This document shows positions 32,020 to 43,270 of a DNA stretch of 64,000 nucleotides, piece after piece. The notes below the pieces were generated by a model, which searched no databases, was not told the origin of the DNA, and saw only the letters and a list, made by a program, of their open reading frames with translations. Within the stretch, counting starts at the first letter, position 1, and each line of letters starts with the position of its first letter. Where the stretch lies: contig NW_006496564.1 of assembly GCF_000471905.2 (NCBI RefSeq), forward strand, positions 604,230-668,229, in the 5' to 3' direction. Both the position numbers and the translations under genes were made by a program. Origin of the DNA: Amborella trichopoda (taxonomy: Eukaryota; Streptophyta; Magnoliopsida; Amborellales; Amborellaceae).

Positions 32020-34774
32020 ATTTAGTTAATTAGATAGATGGGGGTCATTATTTCGGATTTCATCTTCTCGTTCCCATGTTGATTCTTCTTGTGAATGATA
32101 CTGCCATAGAACCCGAACTAGGGGACTCTCTTTGTTGTGAAAAACCTAAAAGCTTCTTTCCAAAATCCCAATTGGTTGTTCAACATAAGTCAAATCGTCC
32201 CTGATCTGGATCAGTTCATACTTTAAAACATGAGACGGGTCAGGATGATATGTCCTTAACAAGGCCAGTCGGTATGCCACGACTCCAATCATTTCTAAAA
32301 TTTCAAAGGGTCTAATAAATCATGGACTCAGTTTCCCTTTCTTTCCAAACCTCAGAATGCCCTTAGTTGGCGATACTTTCAAAAAGACCCGATCACCTAC
32401 TTCAAATTCAAGATCTCTTCTTCGATTGTCGGCATAACTCTTCTACCGAGTTTGAGCTATTTTGAGCGTTTCTCAAATTAAAGCAACCTTTTATGATGTT
32501 AGCTGAACAACTTCTGGCCCTAACAGTTTCCTTTCATCGACCTCATTTCAGCATATGGGTGATCTGCACCTCCTCCCATATAGTGCCTCAAAAGGTGCCA
32601 TTTAAATGCTGGCCTGGAAACTGTTGTTATAAGAAAACTCTATCAGAGGCAGATGATCATCTCAGTTTCCCTTGAAATCTATAATATAGGCCCTTAACAT
32701 ATCTTCCAGGGTCTGAATAGTCCTTTCCGACTGTCCATCAGTATGAGGATGGAAAGCAGTATTAAAAATGAGTTTGGTTCTGAAAGCTGACTACAGACTA
32801 TTCCAAAACCTTGAAGCGAGTCTAGGGTCCCTGCCAAACACAATGCTAACAGGTACTCCATGCAATCTTACAATCTCTTTGATGTATAGATGGGCCAATC
32901 TATGCAGAGTATAGGTGGTGTGGACCGGTAAGAAATGAGCAGTTTTGGTTAATCGGCCCACAATGACCCAAATACTGTCGTGTCCAAGGCTCGATCTAGG
33001 TAGGTTAGACACAAAGTCCATGGTGATGTGTTTCTACTTCCACTCTGGCAGGGGTAAGGGTTGTAATATTCCAGTTGGTTTATGATGTTCAGCCTTCACT
33101 TGCTGATAGGTCAAGCACTTAGAAACAAATTGTGCTACTTCTCTCTTCATATTATTCCACCAGAAGACCCTCTCCAAGTCTTGATACATTTTCTTACTCC
33201 CTAAATGCACTGTATAACGAGAGTGGTATGCTGCTTCCATGATAGCCCTTTTTACATTCTCGTCATTAGGAACACATACCCGACCCTTAAATCTTAACAT
33301 TCCATCACTGCCCATAGCGAAATCCTCCTTTCCTTCCAACTTCATTTCCTCAATAATTTTCATGAATTGAGGATCTTCCTTTTGTATCACTCGGATCCAT
33401 TGAAAGAGTTGGGGCTCCACCCTTATTTATGAAATGGTTCCCACCTCATCTCTAAGGGGTAGAGTTGGGTGCCACTCTACTGCATCCTTTACTTCATCTC
33501 TCGGACCATCATGTGAGCTATTGACACCACAGGCTTCATACTCAAGGCGTCTACCACGACATTTGTCTCACCTGGGTGATAGTTAATAGTGCAGTCATAA
33601 TCATTCTGTAAGTCCATCCATCTTTTTTGCCTCATGCTCGGTTCTTTCTGAGAAAATAAGTACTTAAGGCTCTTATGGTCGGTAAATATGTTAAATTGCA
33701 TCCCATAGAGATAGTTCCTTCAAATTTTCAGGGGAAAAACCACAGCTGCTAGTTCTAAATATGGGTAGGATAGTTTTGTTCATACGGCTTTAACTACCTA
33801 GAGGCATAAGCTATGACCTTTCCTCGCTACATTAACAAACACCTAAGCCCTTTGTAAGAGGCATTAGTGTAGACTACAAAATCTTCACTCCCCTTAAGCA
33901 AAGTTAGTATCGGGGCCGTAGTTAGTCTCTTCTTTAGTTCCTAAAACTTTTCTCACAAGCCTCTAACCATACAAACTTTACTTCCTTCTGGGTTAGGTGG
34001 GTCAAGGGAAGTGCTATCTTTGAGAAACCTTCCACAAAACGTCTATAGTAACCCATCAGTCCCAGGAAACTGCAGATACGTTCGTTGGTCTTCTTCACTT
34101 AAAGTACGACCTCGATTTTACAAGGGTCAACTACAACCCCATCCTTAGAAACAATATGCTCGAGGAAGGCCACGTTTGGGAGCCAGAATTCACTCTTACT
34201 TATCTTGGCATACAACCTTTCAGACTTTAAGGTCTGGAGGACCATCCTTTGGTGTTGTTCATGCCCATTCATACTCTTCGAATACACCAGGATAACATCG
34301 ATAAAAACTACCACGAAGTCATCCAGGAAAGGTCAAAAAACTTGGTTCATCAAATCCATAAAGACAACTGGTGCATTGGTTAATCCAAACGGCATCACCA
34401 GAAATTCACAATGACCATACTGGGTCCTGAATGCGGTTTTGGAAACATCCTCTTCCTTAACCCACAGTTGATGATAGCCTGACTGAAGGTCAATCTTAGA
34501 AAATACTTGGACCCCTTGAAGTTGATCAAATAAGTCATAAATTATGGGTAAGGGGTACTTATTCTTCACTGTAACTTGATTTAGCTGTCTATAATCAATA
34601 CATAGTCTCAAGGATCCATCCTTCTTCTTTTCAAATAAAACCGGTGATCCCCATGGTGATAAACTAGGCCTGATGAACCCTTTATTCAATAATTCTTGTA
34701 ATTGCTCCTTAGTTCCTTTAACTTAGCTGGGGCCATCCCGTAAAGAGCTTTAGAAATGGGAGTAGTACCAAGGG
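32020..34774 (-). pseudogene. Tekay-2 pol remnant: RT, RNase H, integrase, chromodomain
   Basis: On the minus strand: RT with [33 protein letters not shown] and [13 protein letters not shown] (34689-34333); the following RT part with MVVFIDVILVYSKS, which keeps an FIDV form of the YxDD box (34314); RNase H with [20 protein letters not shown] (33690-33489); integrase zinc region with YHSRYTVHLGSKKMYQDLE and CLTYQQVKAEHHKPTG (33420-33034); core with DFVSNLPRSSLGHDSIWVIV and GVPVSIVFGRDPRLASRF (33021-32791); then integrase C-terminal and chromodomain-like sequence to about 32020. It is parallel to Tekay-1 throughout. It is broken with roughly ten breaks. Confidence 0.85.
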
Positions 34775-35792
34775 TGTTTACAATGAAAATTTGATAGATC
34801 TTCTGACGAAGATCCCTCGGATTTTAACCCCTTAAACTGATGAAAAAAATGTGGTAGAGAAAGTGGGACAAATCTAATTCAGATCTGAGGCCAGATCTGC
34901 CCGAAAATGAGCTGATTCGCTCTCAGATTTGTGGTAGAGGCAGCATGATCTAAGACATTAAAACATGAATTCAAAGCAGCAAACTGACCAAAACTAATCA
35001 AAATAAAATCAAAATAGTAAAAGAAGAAGAAAGAAAGGGTAAGAGAACAATACTAAACTGGACCGGATGGCCCCGGACCCCCAAGCATTTGAGGGCTGGC
35101 CGTATCAAAATTGGCATCCTCTTTGCCTCTTTGATGCAAACGTTGACCAAAAGATCTCTGATTGAAAGGGTTATTATGCCCTAGATATGGTTTAGAACTA
35201 AGGTTCCATAATTCTAGGTTCAGGTTTCTCAGGCTTATGATTAGGGTTTTTCTTTGAGCAAAGGGGCTAGGGTTTCAGTCTTCTTTTCTCTTAGAACAAG
35301 TCACTCTCTGCCAAAGATACCATTTTTGGGGAATAGGGTTTGGGTGACACTAGTGGTGTCGCCCAAACAAACATGGTAAAAACTCCACAAAAAGGCAAGA
35401 AATCAACACCCAAAAAAAAATTTTGATTTGGACCTGGACAAGGCTGGACGACACTAGTCGGATGAGTGACACCAGTGGTGTCACCCTAGTCTACTGGGTG
35501 GCACCACCCAGTCTAGGCTGGGCAACACTCCTAGTGTCACCCAAACTAAAGTTGGTGCAAACTGAAAACTTTCACTTCGCAGCCTCTTGTGAAAATTTGG
35601 GACAAAAAGGATTTTTCTACTATTTTTAATGATTTGTTTGGTAAAACAGGGAGTCTACAGGATTCTGGGTTAAAATAGGGTATCTGTAGGGTTTTGGGTA
35701 GGCAGAATGGTTCTGAGTTATAGGGTAGGCTATGTGGTCCTAAGGGTTTAGAAAACCACATAATTTGCCAGATTTAAAATGGGGTGTCTACA
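34775..35792 (-). repeat. Tat-D 3' LTR, complete, 1018 bp
   Basis: On the minus strand it begins TGTAGACACCCCATTTTAAA (35792) and ends ...TTCATTGTAAACA (34775). The TGTAGACACCCCATTTT start after CAAAGAGGGGCAAC is a well-known LTR/polypurine junction in plant Ty3/gypsy elements. It holds palindromic GACAC...GTGTC modules (35338-35540). Confidence 0.75.
35338..35540. repeat. GACAC/GTGTC palindromic modules in the Tat-D LTR
   Basis: GTTTGGGTGACAC-TAGTG-GTGTCGCCCAAAC (35338-35368) is an almost perfect inverted repeat with 13-bp arms. Further half or whole modules follow at about 35450-35540 (GGACGACACTAGTC..., GTGACACCAGTGGTGTCACC, GGGCAACACTCCTAGTGTC). Confidence 0.8.
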
Positions 35793-35807
35793 GTTGCCCC
35801 TCTTTGG
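35793..35807 (-). other. Tat-D polypurine tract
   Basis: CAAAGAGGGGCAAC on the minus strand ends exactly at the LTR start TGTAGACACC. It is the expected primer for plus-strand synthesis. Confidence 0.8.
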
Positions 35808-36504
35808 CACTCCCTGTCCTTCGAGGGATAGGTGAGTGGCAAAGACGTAGACACTTTGGCGTTCCCTATCCTTCAAGGGGCAGGTGAACGTCAAAGATAA
35901 TGCAGACATTTTAAATTTCTTCTTGACATCACGTGGTCAGAGGGCACACCAACTAATCCCTCCAATTCATTGCGATCACCAAGCTCACCCGCCTAGGGAA
36001 TTTCCATCCTAGGGTTTTTGGCGTGAGATGTCGATGAGTTACACAAGCCTAAAACTCGAGTTGGATTTTCTGACCATGCCACTTAACTTCAAGGGTTTTG
36101 CAGTTTGAATTTTTTTAACTATGGCATCTTCTTTGATTTCCTCAGGGTTTCGTAAGGCTTTCTATATGAAAAGGTTTTCTATAGGAAGAGACTTGTCTGG
36201 CCGATTTGGAAGAGAGAGATGAGGCGGCAACAGGGTAATCATGATATACGAGTGTCCAAGATCCTTTGTTTTTAAAAGTCTTTTTAGAAATTTTGAAAAT
36301 AATTTGAAATTTTAAAATAAAACCCAGAACTTGGACAGGTCATGATTTTAACAAAAAAATTAATGTTTTTGAAAGAACAGAGATATAGTGAAAATTATGA
36401 AAAGAGAAAGATATTTCGAAAAACAAGGATGGTTAGTTGTTTTAACTCCTACAACAATAGAGCCCTCAAAGCAGTTTAGCGTCATGCAGCGATGCACCAT
36501 ATAC

Positions 36505-36845
36505 GCGACCCTTTACGTCATACGGGGCTAGACGAATACGCCCGACCCTTTTACGTCATATAGGGCTAGACGGAAAACACCTGACCTTTTATGTCAACGG
36601 GGTTAGACGTTACCTACCTCAGCTCTTTTATGTCGGATGAGTTTGATGTTGTACTGAATACACCCAACCTTTTACATCACACAAGGCTAGACGGAATACA
36701 CCTGACTTTTTATGTCATACGGGGCTAGACATTACCTGCCTTGGCTCTTTTACGTCGCACAAGTTTGACGTCGAACTGGATACACCCGACCTTTTACGAC
36801 ATATGGGGCTAGACGGTAGCGGTCTCGACTCTTTTACGTTGCACG
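36505..36845 (+). repeat. Tandem array of TTTTACGTCA / GGGCTAGACG units
   Basis: About nine units of CCTTTTACGTCATACGGGGC plus TAGACG start near 36511, 36548, 36586, 36625, 36669, 36706, 36747, 36791 and 36828 (37-44 bp apart). Every third or fourth unit is a variant with CTCTTTTACGTCGCACGAGT. The better-kept units contain ACGT, and several give TGACGTAAAA on the other strand, a bZIP-type site. Confidence 0.85.
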
Positions 36846-37089
36846 AGTGTTTGAAATTTTCTAAATTGGATTTCGGTTGAAAGTTTAGGATCATGCCACC
36901 AAGGAGCATTTTCTTTTTGACTTTTTTTTTAAATTGGTCAACAATTTAGGCTCATGCCACTGAGGAGCATATGAAAATTTTTGAAATTAAAATGTTTGAA
37001 AACTTTGAAAGAAAAAATGCATGAGAAGCCAAACTTGACCCCTCGAAGGCTTCAAAGTTGAGTGGGGGAATTTTTGAAAACAGGTTTTT

Positions 37090-37520
37090 GGGCAACACTA
37101 GTGGTGTCGCCCATAAATAAAAAATTGTCTTTGTTTTCGTTTTTTTATGTGTTTTGGTGGCCGACTCTAGGTGTGTCGTCCATAGAAAAATTGTGTTTTG
37201 GCTGGGTGACACTAGGATTGTCGCCCATAAATTTTTATTTATTTTTTATTAAGTGTTTTGATGGGAATACCTCAAAAATGGGTTTTTGCAAAAGAAATTT
37301 GGGCTACATTAGTGGTGTCGCCCAGATGACACACGTAGTGTCACTCTCGGAGGCGTGTCGCCCATAGATTTTTTTTTTTTTCTGTGTAAATCGAAAATTG
37401 AGCAGTAGAGTTTTATTAAAATTTGTGTGGGCGACACTAGTGGTGCTGCCCGAGCAATACTGGTGGTGTCGCCCAGTCTGGGTACGGACTTGGGGGACAC
37501 TATGTGTGTCGCTCAGACCA
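37090..37520. repeat. GACAC/GTGTC palindromic modules before the PMD gene
   Basis: GGGCAACACTAGTGGTGTCGCCC lies at 37090-37112. Related modules are near 37160, 37204-37227, 37300-37362, 37428-37474 and 37490-37513. The best ones form 8-9-bp arms around TAGTG. The same module occurs in the Tat-D LTR and in the PMD intron. Confidence 0.8.
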
Positions 37521-37751
37521 ATGACCTCCAAATTTTGAAATTCTTGTTTTGGAAGGTCTTGGGGTTACTTAAACCTTATGTTGGCCGAAAAGGAAACCTG
37601 CAGGATGAGTTCTGGGTGAGATTTCTTATTTTCCATAAAATCCCCCTCTTTCCCATTCTTCTCTCATCCTTCAAGCGCGTCTTTCTTCTTTCCATGTTCA
37701 TCTTCTTCCCTCTGATATTATTGGTTTTTCTTGCTCTCACCCTTAGGCTTT

Positions 37752-39086
37752 CATGGCTCCTAGGAAGGACAATGCTATTTCCAAGGGCAAAGGGAAGGTT
37801 TCTGAGCGAGCTGATAATGGAGGAGAGGAGGAGGCTCTTCCTTTGTTTTCTAGGGTTAAGAATTTCCCCGAAGGTCTTCCTTCCCATATCTGGCAGGGCC
37901 TTTGATCAGGTAAAGTTTCTTGGCATGTCAATGGCTTCCCTGTCATCGGGCCCTAGTTCAGGGATTGGTTTCGTTCCACTCGGCAATGACCCAAGCTCAT
38001 GGCCTTTTTGGCTTCAGTTTCAATGATAGGTATCTTGACCATGGCCTCTTGCCATGTGAAATTTCCACTCCTCGAGGCTCTTACTGAGACGTTCAACTTT
38101 CAAACTGACACCTTCTTCCTTCTTATGGGCGAGACAACACCAACTTTGGAGGAAATTGCCAGGGTTTCTCGCTTGATCTTGGCCGAAATTGCATATCAAT
38201 CTTCTACTGCTACCGATGATCATTCCATCATGGGTGCGCAGCTGTTGGGCGCTGCCTACTCTTCACACAATCAGTAGGTCGCTATGGAGTTGCTGGTCCG
38301 GAATCGAGAGCTGTCTCGGGCCACCAAATAGATCTGTATTTTCCTTTTTGTGTTGTTAGGATCCGTTCTTTTTCTGAGAGGGCGTAAGATGGTTCATAGT
38401 TCTCTTGTTCCTTTAACCCATGCCTTCTGGGAGCGAGTCGGTTACACCATTGTCTTGGCCCACCCGAGGTGATCGATTCAATGAGGCTAGTATCCTGTGT
38501 TTGTAGGTATATTTTTTAACTCAATTTTACTTTATTTTTCCCCTTGCAACTCAATTTTTCTTCTGGTTTTGGCTCCTGGTGTTCCATTTTTTGTCATGAA
38601 AATTCATTGGAAAAAGCCCGGATTGAACTGGGGTCTTTGGTTTGAGAGACACTGGTCGTGTCACCGGGCAGCACTGTTAGTGTCACCCACAAAGTCTGAG
38701 CGACACCTGTAGTGTTGCCCAAGTCATCTTGCACCCGGTGGTCCCAGGGGTTCTATGTTGCTATTTTGTGACCTGTTGGGGTCCTTTTGGCTCCTATTTT
38801 CTACAGATTGGGCGTACGAACACATTGTCATTGTTCGTCTTCATCAACGACGGTTGTATCTGCTGCTCTAGGACTGGTGTATGTCAATGACTCTGTTTCT
38901 ACTTGCTTTAGGGCATTCATGTCTTACTCTGGCAGGGCAATACTTCACAGAGGGGTATTTCCCTCAAAGGTTGCTTTGCCAATTTTGTCATACTCAGAAT
39001 TACACTTCCTCAGGAGAGGAGATCGATCACCGCACTATTTTTCCTCTTCAACAACACTCTTCCACCCTTCTGGTCAAGGTGGGTTT
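37752..39086 (+). pseudogene. Plant mobile domain (PMD) gene carried antisense in Tat-D
   Basis: The start ATGGCT at 37752 opens MAPRKDNAISKGKGKVSERA, a basic N-terminus, then LPSHIWQGL. PMD landmarks follow: FNFQTDTFFLLMGETTPTLE with EIARVSRL (about 38080-38180; the family's F-x-GEMTPTLEDV signature), SSLVPLTHAFWERVGYT (about 38398-38450), then WAYEHI (38809) and YFPQRLLCQF (38948). A GT-AG intron of about 338 bp (38469-38806) fits between the two coding parts, with acceptor TATTTTCTACAG. PMD proteins (plant MAIN/MAIL1 kin) also occur in Mutator and Ty3/gypsy elements. The known location for captured copies in Tat elements is antisense, near the 3' LTR, as here. It is degraded with a few breaks and ends where Tekay-3 begins. 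Confidence 0.75.
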
Positions 39087-40562
39087 TGTCACGACCCCGC
39101 ACCCTGACCCCTACCATACCCTACCAGACGACGACAAAGTGCGGGATCGCGACTGGAACGGGAGGACGACAGAGTGAGAGATCGCGCAGTGGATGCGTGG
39201 TGGGCCCATAACCCACAGGTCCTAAGATCAAAACTTGGCTCTAATACCATAACTGTCATGACCCCACCCTGACCCCCTTGCCGTACTAGATGGAGGGCGA
39301 CCGGGTGGAGTTTGTGATTTAGAGGTAGTGAACGCCACTCAGGTCGGAGTGCGCTCATCGCTTTATTAACGTGGTAAACAAAGCAAACCATGGCAAGGAA
39401 CTAAAAGCAATGATTCAAAAAGGGAAAAGAACATATAGAAATAGAATTCCCATGTACCAAAAATCCACTTTATGAAATTTCTTCCAAAAACATTACAGTT
39501 GAGTTTGAGATATCAAGGCCGAACAATACATGTGTTCCACAATATACAACAATTAGGGCCAAACTTCCCACTAAACCATACAATGGAGGAGAGTGCCTTC
39601 CTTAGCTCTGAATCTCAATCTTCAAATGCTTCTATTAAGCCATGTCTTCACCTATGACATTGCTCCACAGAGATGGTAAAATAATAGAATGAGCTGAACA
39701 GCCCAATTAGTAAGTCTAGATAACAAGCATCATTAATAAATCCATCATAGTATAAATATCAGATAAATTAGAAATCTCATTAGTGTATTAAACATAGGCA
39801 TCATTTCAGGTATCATAATTCTCATTCGATCAATACAATAATTATCATTCACATTCACAGTGCAAAATATTAGATATCATAAGAAGTAGCAGTCCACAAT
39901 CTTTCCTTAATGAACACCATCTTGATACATAACAATCATGCACTTCACATTAACATTCAATCATCTATAACCGAACACTTTTCACAGTAGACGCTCTTGT
40001 CTTAATAGAGTATATTCTTGCTTTATCATAGAGCACATTTCATTTCACAACAAACAAGTGGTCAGGTCATGCAATAAGCCCAAAGCATGTACCCCACTGG
40101 CATTAGACACATAAGTAGGCCCAGTAATACCCTCAAAGCAGGCACCTGTCATTCTCAATCTGGGCCATGTGATACACATAAAGCATGCCAAGGTCCTCAT
40201 AACACGAATCGCATCAGTCACCTAAATAGGTCCTACAATACTCTCAAAGCAGGCACCCACTCATATCAATCTTGGGCATGCAATACACATGAGACATGCC
40301 AAAAAATGCTCATAACATTCATCACTTCAATTGCACCACCAATGGGTGACCCAATGCATAACGCTTAATATCACAATATCATAACAAAACAGTACCCACT
40401 ACCAATGAGTGGCCCATTGTATAGTGGTCAGCATAACAGTATCAGAACAGAACAGTGAAGCATTAGTCTTTACTCACACTCAGTCAGTACCCCATGACCG
40501 ACAATTCTATTCTCATTAATGAGGTCTGAGTATCATTCAGAATTAGACAACTAACATGTACA
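39087..40562 (-). mobile_element. Tekay-3: chromovirus remnant, LTR, primer site and leader
   Basis: An LTR (39254 to about 40562) ends on the minus strand ...GGGGTCATGACA. It is followed by GTTA and then TGGTATTAGAGCCAAG (39234-39249), an initiator-Met tRNA primer site. To its left a leader runs to about 39150, and then a second LTR-end piece begins at 39087 (TGTCACGACCCCGCACCCTG, compare TGTCATGACCCCACCCTG at 39254). The internal coding part is essentially absent. The LTR abuts the Tat-P LTR at 40563 without a visible spacer. It is broken. Confidence 0.65.
39234..39249 (-). other. Initiator-Met primer-binding site of Tekay-3
   Basis: TGGTATTAGAGCCAAG on the minus strand, four bases inside the LTR end, differs by one base from the TGGTATCAGAGCCAAG expected for plant initiator methionine tRNA. 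Confidence 0.75.
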
Positions 40563-41867
40563 TGTTTGAACACATTCTTCAGCACCTTGGTCCCTGCTGA
40601 GGAGTAAAGAGGAAGCAGATCAATAAAGCCTCAACATACAGTGAAATTCCCAACAGTCCTAGAAGTCTCAGAATGGGTTAGAATCTTCCTAAGCACTTAA
40701 AAAGGCCACCTGTCAAGTTTTGTCGCAATCCAACATGTCTAAGGCAACACTGACAAAGAAGCAATTTCAAAAAAATCATCCTCTAGTACCTTGAAATGGA
40801 CCCCATAACTAGAACTCTGTTTTCAATGCGTCAAACCGTGGGGCCACCGCCATTATATCAGGTACAGTCATAAACCCCTAGGGGTCAAGTTTCGGCTTAA
40901 TCAGACATTCCAAGTTAAAGTTATAGGTGAAACACTAAAAAGGAGTAGGTCTCACGCTATTCCCGTGCGGCCTCTCCGCACCAATCTCCGATCAAGGAGG
41001 CTGGTGTGAAAAGTCTCAAGCAGCAACTTTGAATACCCGTATCTCACTCGTTTTGAGTCAGATTGCTCTCAAATTTGGTGAGCGTGTTCGTCTCATCAAG
41101 ATGAACATTTTGATACGTGGCACAACCCATGATGATGCTCGAGCAGGGAGAAAAACTAGAGAGAATTTGGTGATTTGTGAACATAATTGTAAAAAATTCA
41201 GCAACAGTATGCCTCGCTTGAGCCGCTATATCACGACGCGTGCGTACCCGATCAACGAGAAACCAATTGCATTATGTGCATAAGTTTCAAGGCCATCTTT
41301 GGTCTGAACCCTGTGTACGATGAATGATTGGATTAGGCACACAAAGGCATCAAATTTGCTGCAGATTCTGGTTGTCAGATTTCCAGATTTCGGTCAAAAA
41401 CCAAAGAAGATGAAGTCTTCATTCGGACACAAAATTAAGCTGTGTTCATTGCAACGTGATCGTGATGGCATACTCATTGTGATTCAGTAAAGAAACTAAG
41501 GAAAAACATCAAGCAACAAGCATACTATCGATTTGAAGTTTTCAAGATCTATACAAATTTCGAGTTGCATGATCGTAGCCCAAAAATGCTATCCATGGCT
41601 TGAAATTGGTATCAAATAGATCTCCATGCCGAGCCCTAGAAGAAAGCAATCATCTTTCGGCCAAACGAACAACGAAGCAACCTCGAATCATCCATGGATG
41701 ATCACATAAGTTCTAGGGTAGCAATAGGGACTGTTTTAAAATTTCATGTATTATTGGGCAGGGGCAAAACAATCCTTTTGAGCCCAATTTTAGAATTTAC
41801 TTTAGTTCAATTAAATTGTAATTATCAATTTAGGTAGTTTTTGGGCGTACAAGTTTGGGCCTAATTC

Positions 41868-41873
41868 TATAAG
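41868..41873 (+). promoter_or_regulatory. TATA box of the Tat-P LTR
   Basis: TATAAG follows GTTTGGGCCTAATTC, the same context as the Tat-1 LTR box (GTTTGGGCCCAAT). Confidence 0.55.
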
Positions 41874-42009
41874 TACATGTTAAATACAATTGTCAAAGGA
41901 CCCTTGATTTTTTACTACTCAATAATAAAATTTGAGAGTTTTATGTTGAAGTTGTGGGTATGTCTTAGCTAGAGAGAGAGAAGAGAGAAGAAAAGGTCTA
42001 GTACCCTTT

Positions 42010-42450
42010 GGTGAAGGTAATTTTCTCTCTCCTCCTCTCATCTCTCTCTTTCTCTCTCCTTCTCTCATCTCTCTCCTTCTCACTCATCCTCTCATCTCTC
42101 TCTTTCTCTCTGTTCCTCTCATCTCTCTCTTTCTCTCTTCTTGTTTATCTCTCTTTCTCTCTCTTTTCATTTATCTCTCTTTCTCTCTCTTTTCGTCAAT
42201 CTCTCTTTCTCTCTTCTCGTCTATCTCTCTTTCTCTCTTCTCCTCTCATCTCTCTCTTTCTCTTTGTTGACCTCTATCCCTCTCATTCTCTCTCTTCACC
42301 TCTATTCCTCTCTTTCTCTCTCCTCTCATCTATATCTCTCTTTCTTTTTTCTTCTCTGATCTTCATTATCCACTTTCCTTCTCTCTCTTATCTTTCCTAT
42401 CTTCTTTATTCACTTTCCTTCTCTCTCGCAATTTCTCTCTCTTTCTTCTC
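42010..42450 (+). repeat. CT-rich low-complexity stretch in the Tat-P LTR
   Basis: TCTCTCTTTCTCTCTCCTCTCATC-like sequence repeated irregularly, immediately downstream of the TATA box in transcription order. It is the counterpart of 18310-18625. Confidence 0.9.
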
Positions 42451-42539
42451 TAATCATGCATGGCGTAGCCTATCACCGGGTGTGATGTCCTTCTACCTCT
42501 AGGGCATAGATAGTGAGTCGGGCCTTAACCCAAGTGACG

Positions 42540-43270
42540 AGTCGGGCTTCTGTCAATGTTCCTCTTATTCCCCTGTGTCATGGACGGTGGAAGCTCATCG
42601 TCGTCCATGTATTCTCTCTCTTCAAATTTCTCTGTCATGAACGACAGAAGCTCATCGTCGTTCATGTTTTCTCTTTCCTCTTCGTTTATCTATTTTGGAT
42701 GGTGGAAGCTCATCGCCGTCCATGTCTTCCTCTCTCTCCTAACTTCTCAATCATATCACGGATGACGAAAGCTCATCACCATCCATGTTTTCTCTTTTCT
42801 CTTCTCTGTCATGGATGGTGGAAGAACATTGTCGCCTATGTTTTCTCTCTCTTCTCTTCTCTGTCATGGACGTCGAAAGCATATTGCTACCCATGTTTTC
42901 TCTCTCTTCTCTTCTTTGTCATGGACGGCGGAAGCACATCGCCGCCCATGTTTGCTCTCTCTTTTCGTCTCTGTCATGGAAGGTGGAAGCACATCACTGC
43001 TCATTTTTTCTCTCTCTTCTCTTCTTTATCATGGACAGCGGAAGCATAATGCCGCCCTTTTTTTTTATATCTTCTCTTCTCTGTCATGGATGGCTAAAGC
43101 ACATCGCCGCTCATGTTTTCTCTCTTCTCTCTTCTTTTTCATGGACGGCGGAAGCACATCACGACCCATGTTTTCTCTCTATTCTCTTCTCTATCATGGA
43201 CGGCAAAATCCTATCGCCGCTCATGTTTCCTTCAACTTTCTCTCTCCTTTATCATGGTTGACAGAAGTCC
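42540..43270 (+). repeat. 55-bp minisatellite in the Tat-P LTR
   Basis: CTGTCATGGACGGCGGAAGC recurs near 42863, 42918, 42973 and 43028 (55 bp apart) and on to about 43260, with ACATCGCCGCCCATG and TTTTCTCTCTCTTCTCTT. Units before 42800 are more diverged. Confidence 0.9.

Larger units (their letters stand above)
29951..34774 (-). mobile_element. Tekay-2: chromovirus inserted in the RT of Tat-3
   Basis: A 3' LTR (about 29951-31981), a polypurine tract and a minus-strand pol (32020-34774) parallel Tekay-1. Tat-D interrupts it at 34775. Its 5' LTR, gag and protease are not seen in the window. The left edge is set where Tat-3 RT similarity stops and may be off by tens of bases. It is broken. Confidence 0.75.
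35808..37751 (+). other. Upstream region of the antisense PMD gene in Tat-D
   Basis: No protein is recognised. The region holds an ACGTCA array (36505-36845) and palindromic modules (37090-37520). Just before the PMD start there is a CT-rich leader-like stretch (about 37640-37740). No clear TATA box is seen; CCATAAAATCC near 37633 is the nearest candidate. 35830-36440 shows nothing definite apart from a duplicated CCT(G/A)TCCTT(C/T)(G/A)AGGG word at about 35813-35886. Confidence 0.5.
34775..39086 (-). mobile_element. Tat-D: Tat-like element, 3' end with antisense PMD gene
   Basis: It starts within Tekay-2 with an LTR (34775-35792), then a polypurine tract, a 2-kb regulatory-looking region and a plus-strand PMD gene (37752-39086). 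gag-pol of this element is not seen before Tekay-3 begins at 39087. The LTR and polypurine tract give the minus orientation. Placing it in Tat rests on the antisense PMD next to the 3' LTR, an arrangement described for Tat elements, so the lineage is inferred rather than shown by pol. Confidence 0.6.
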
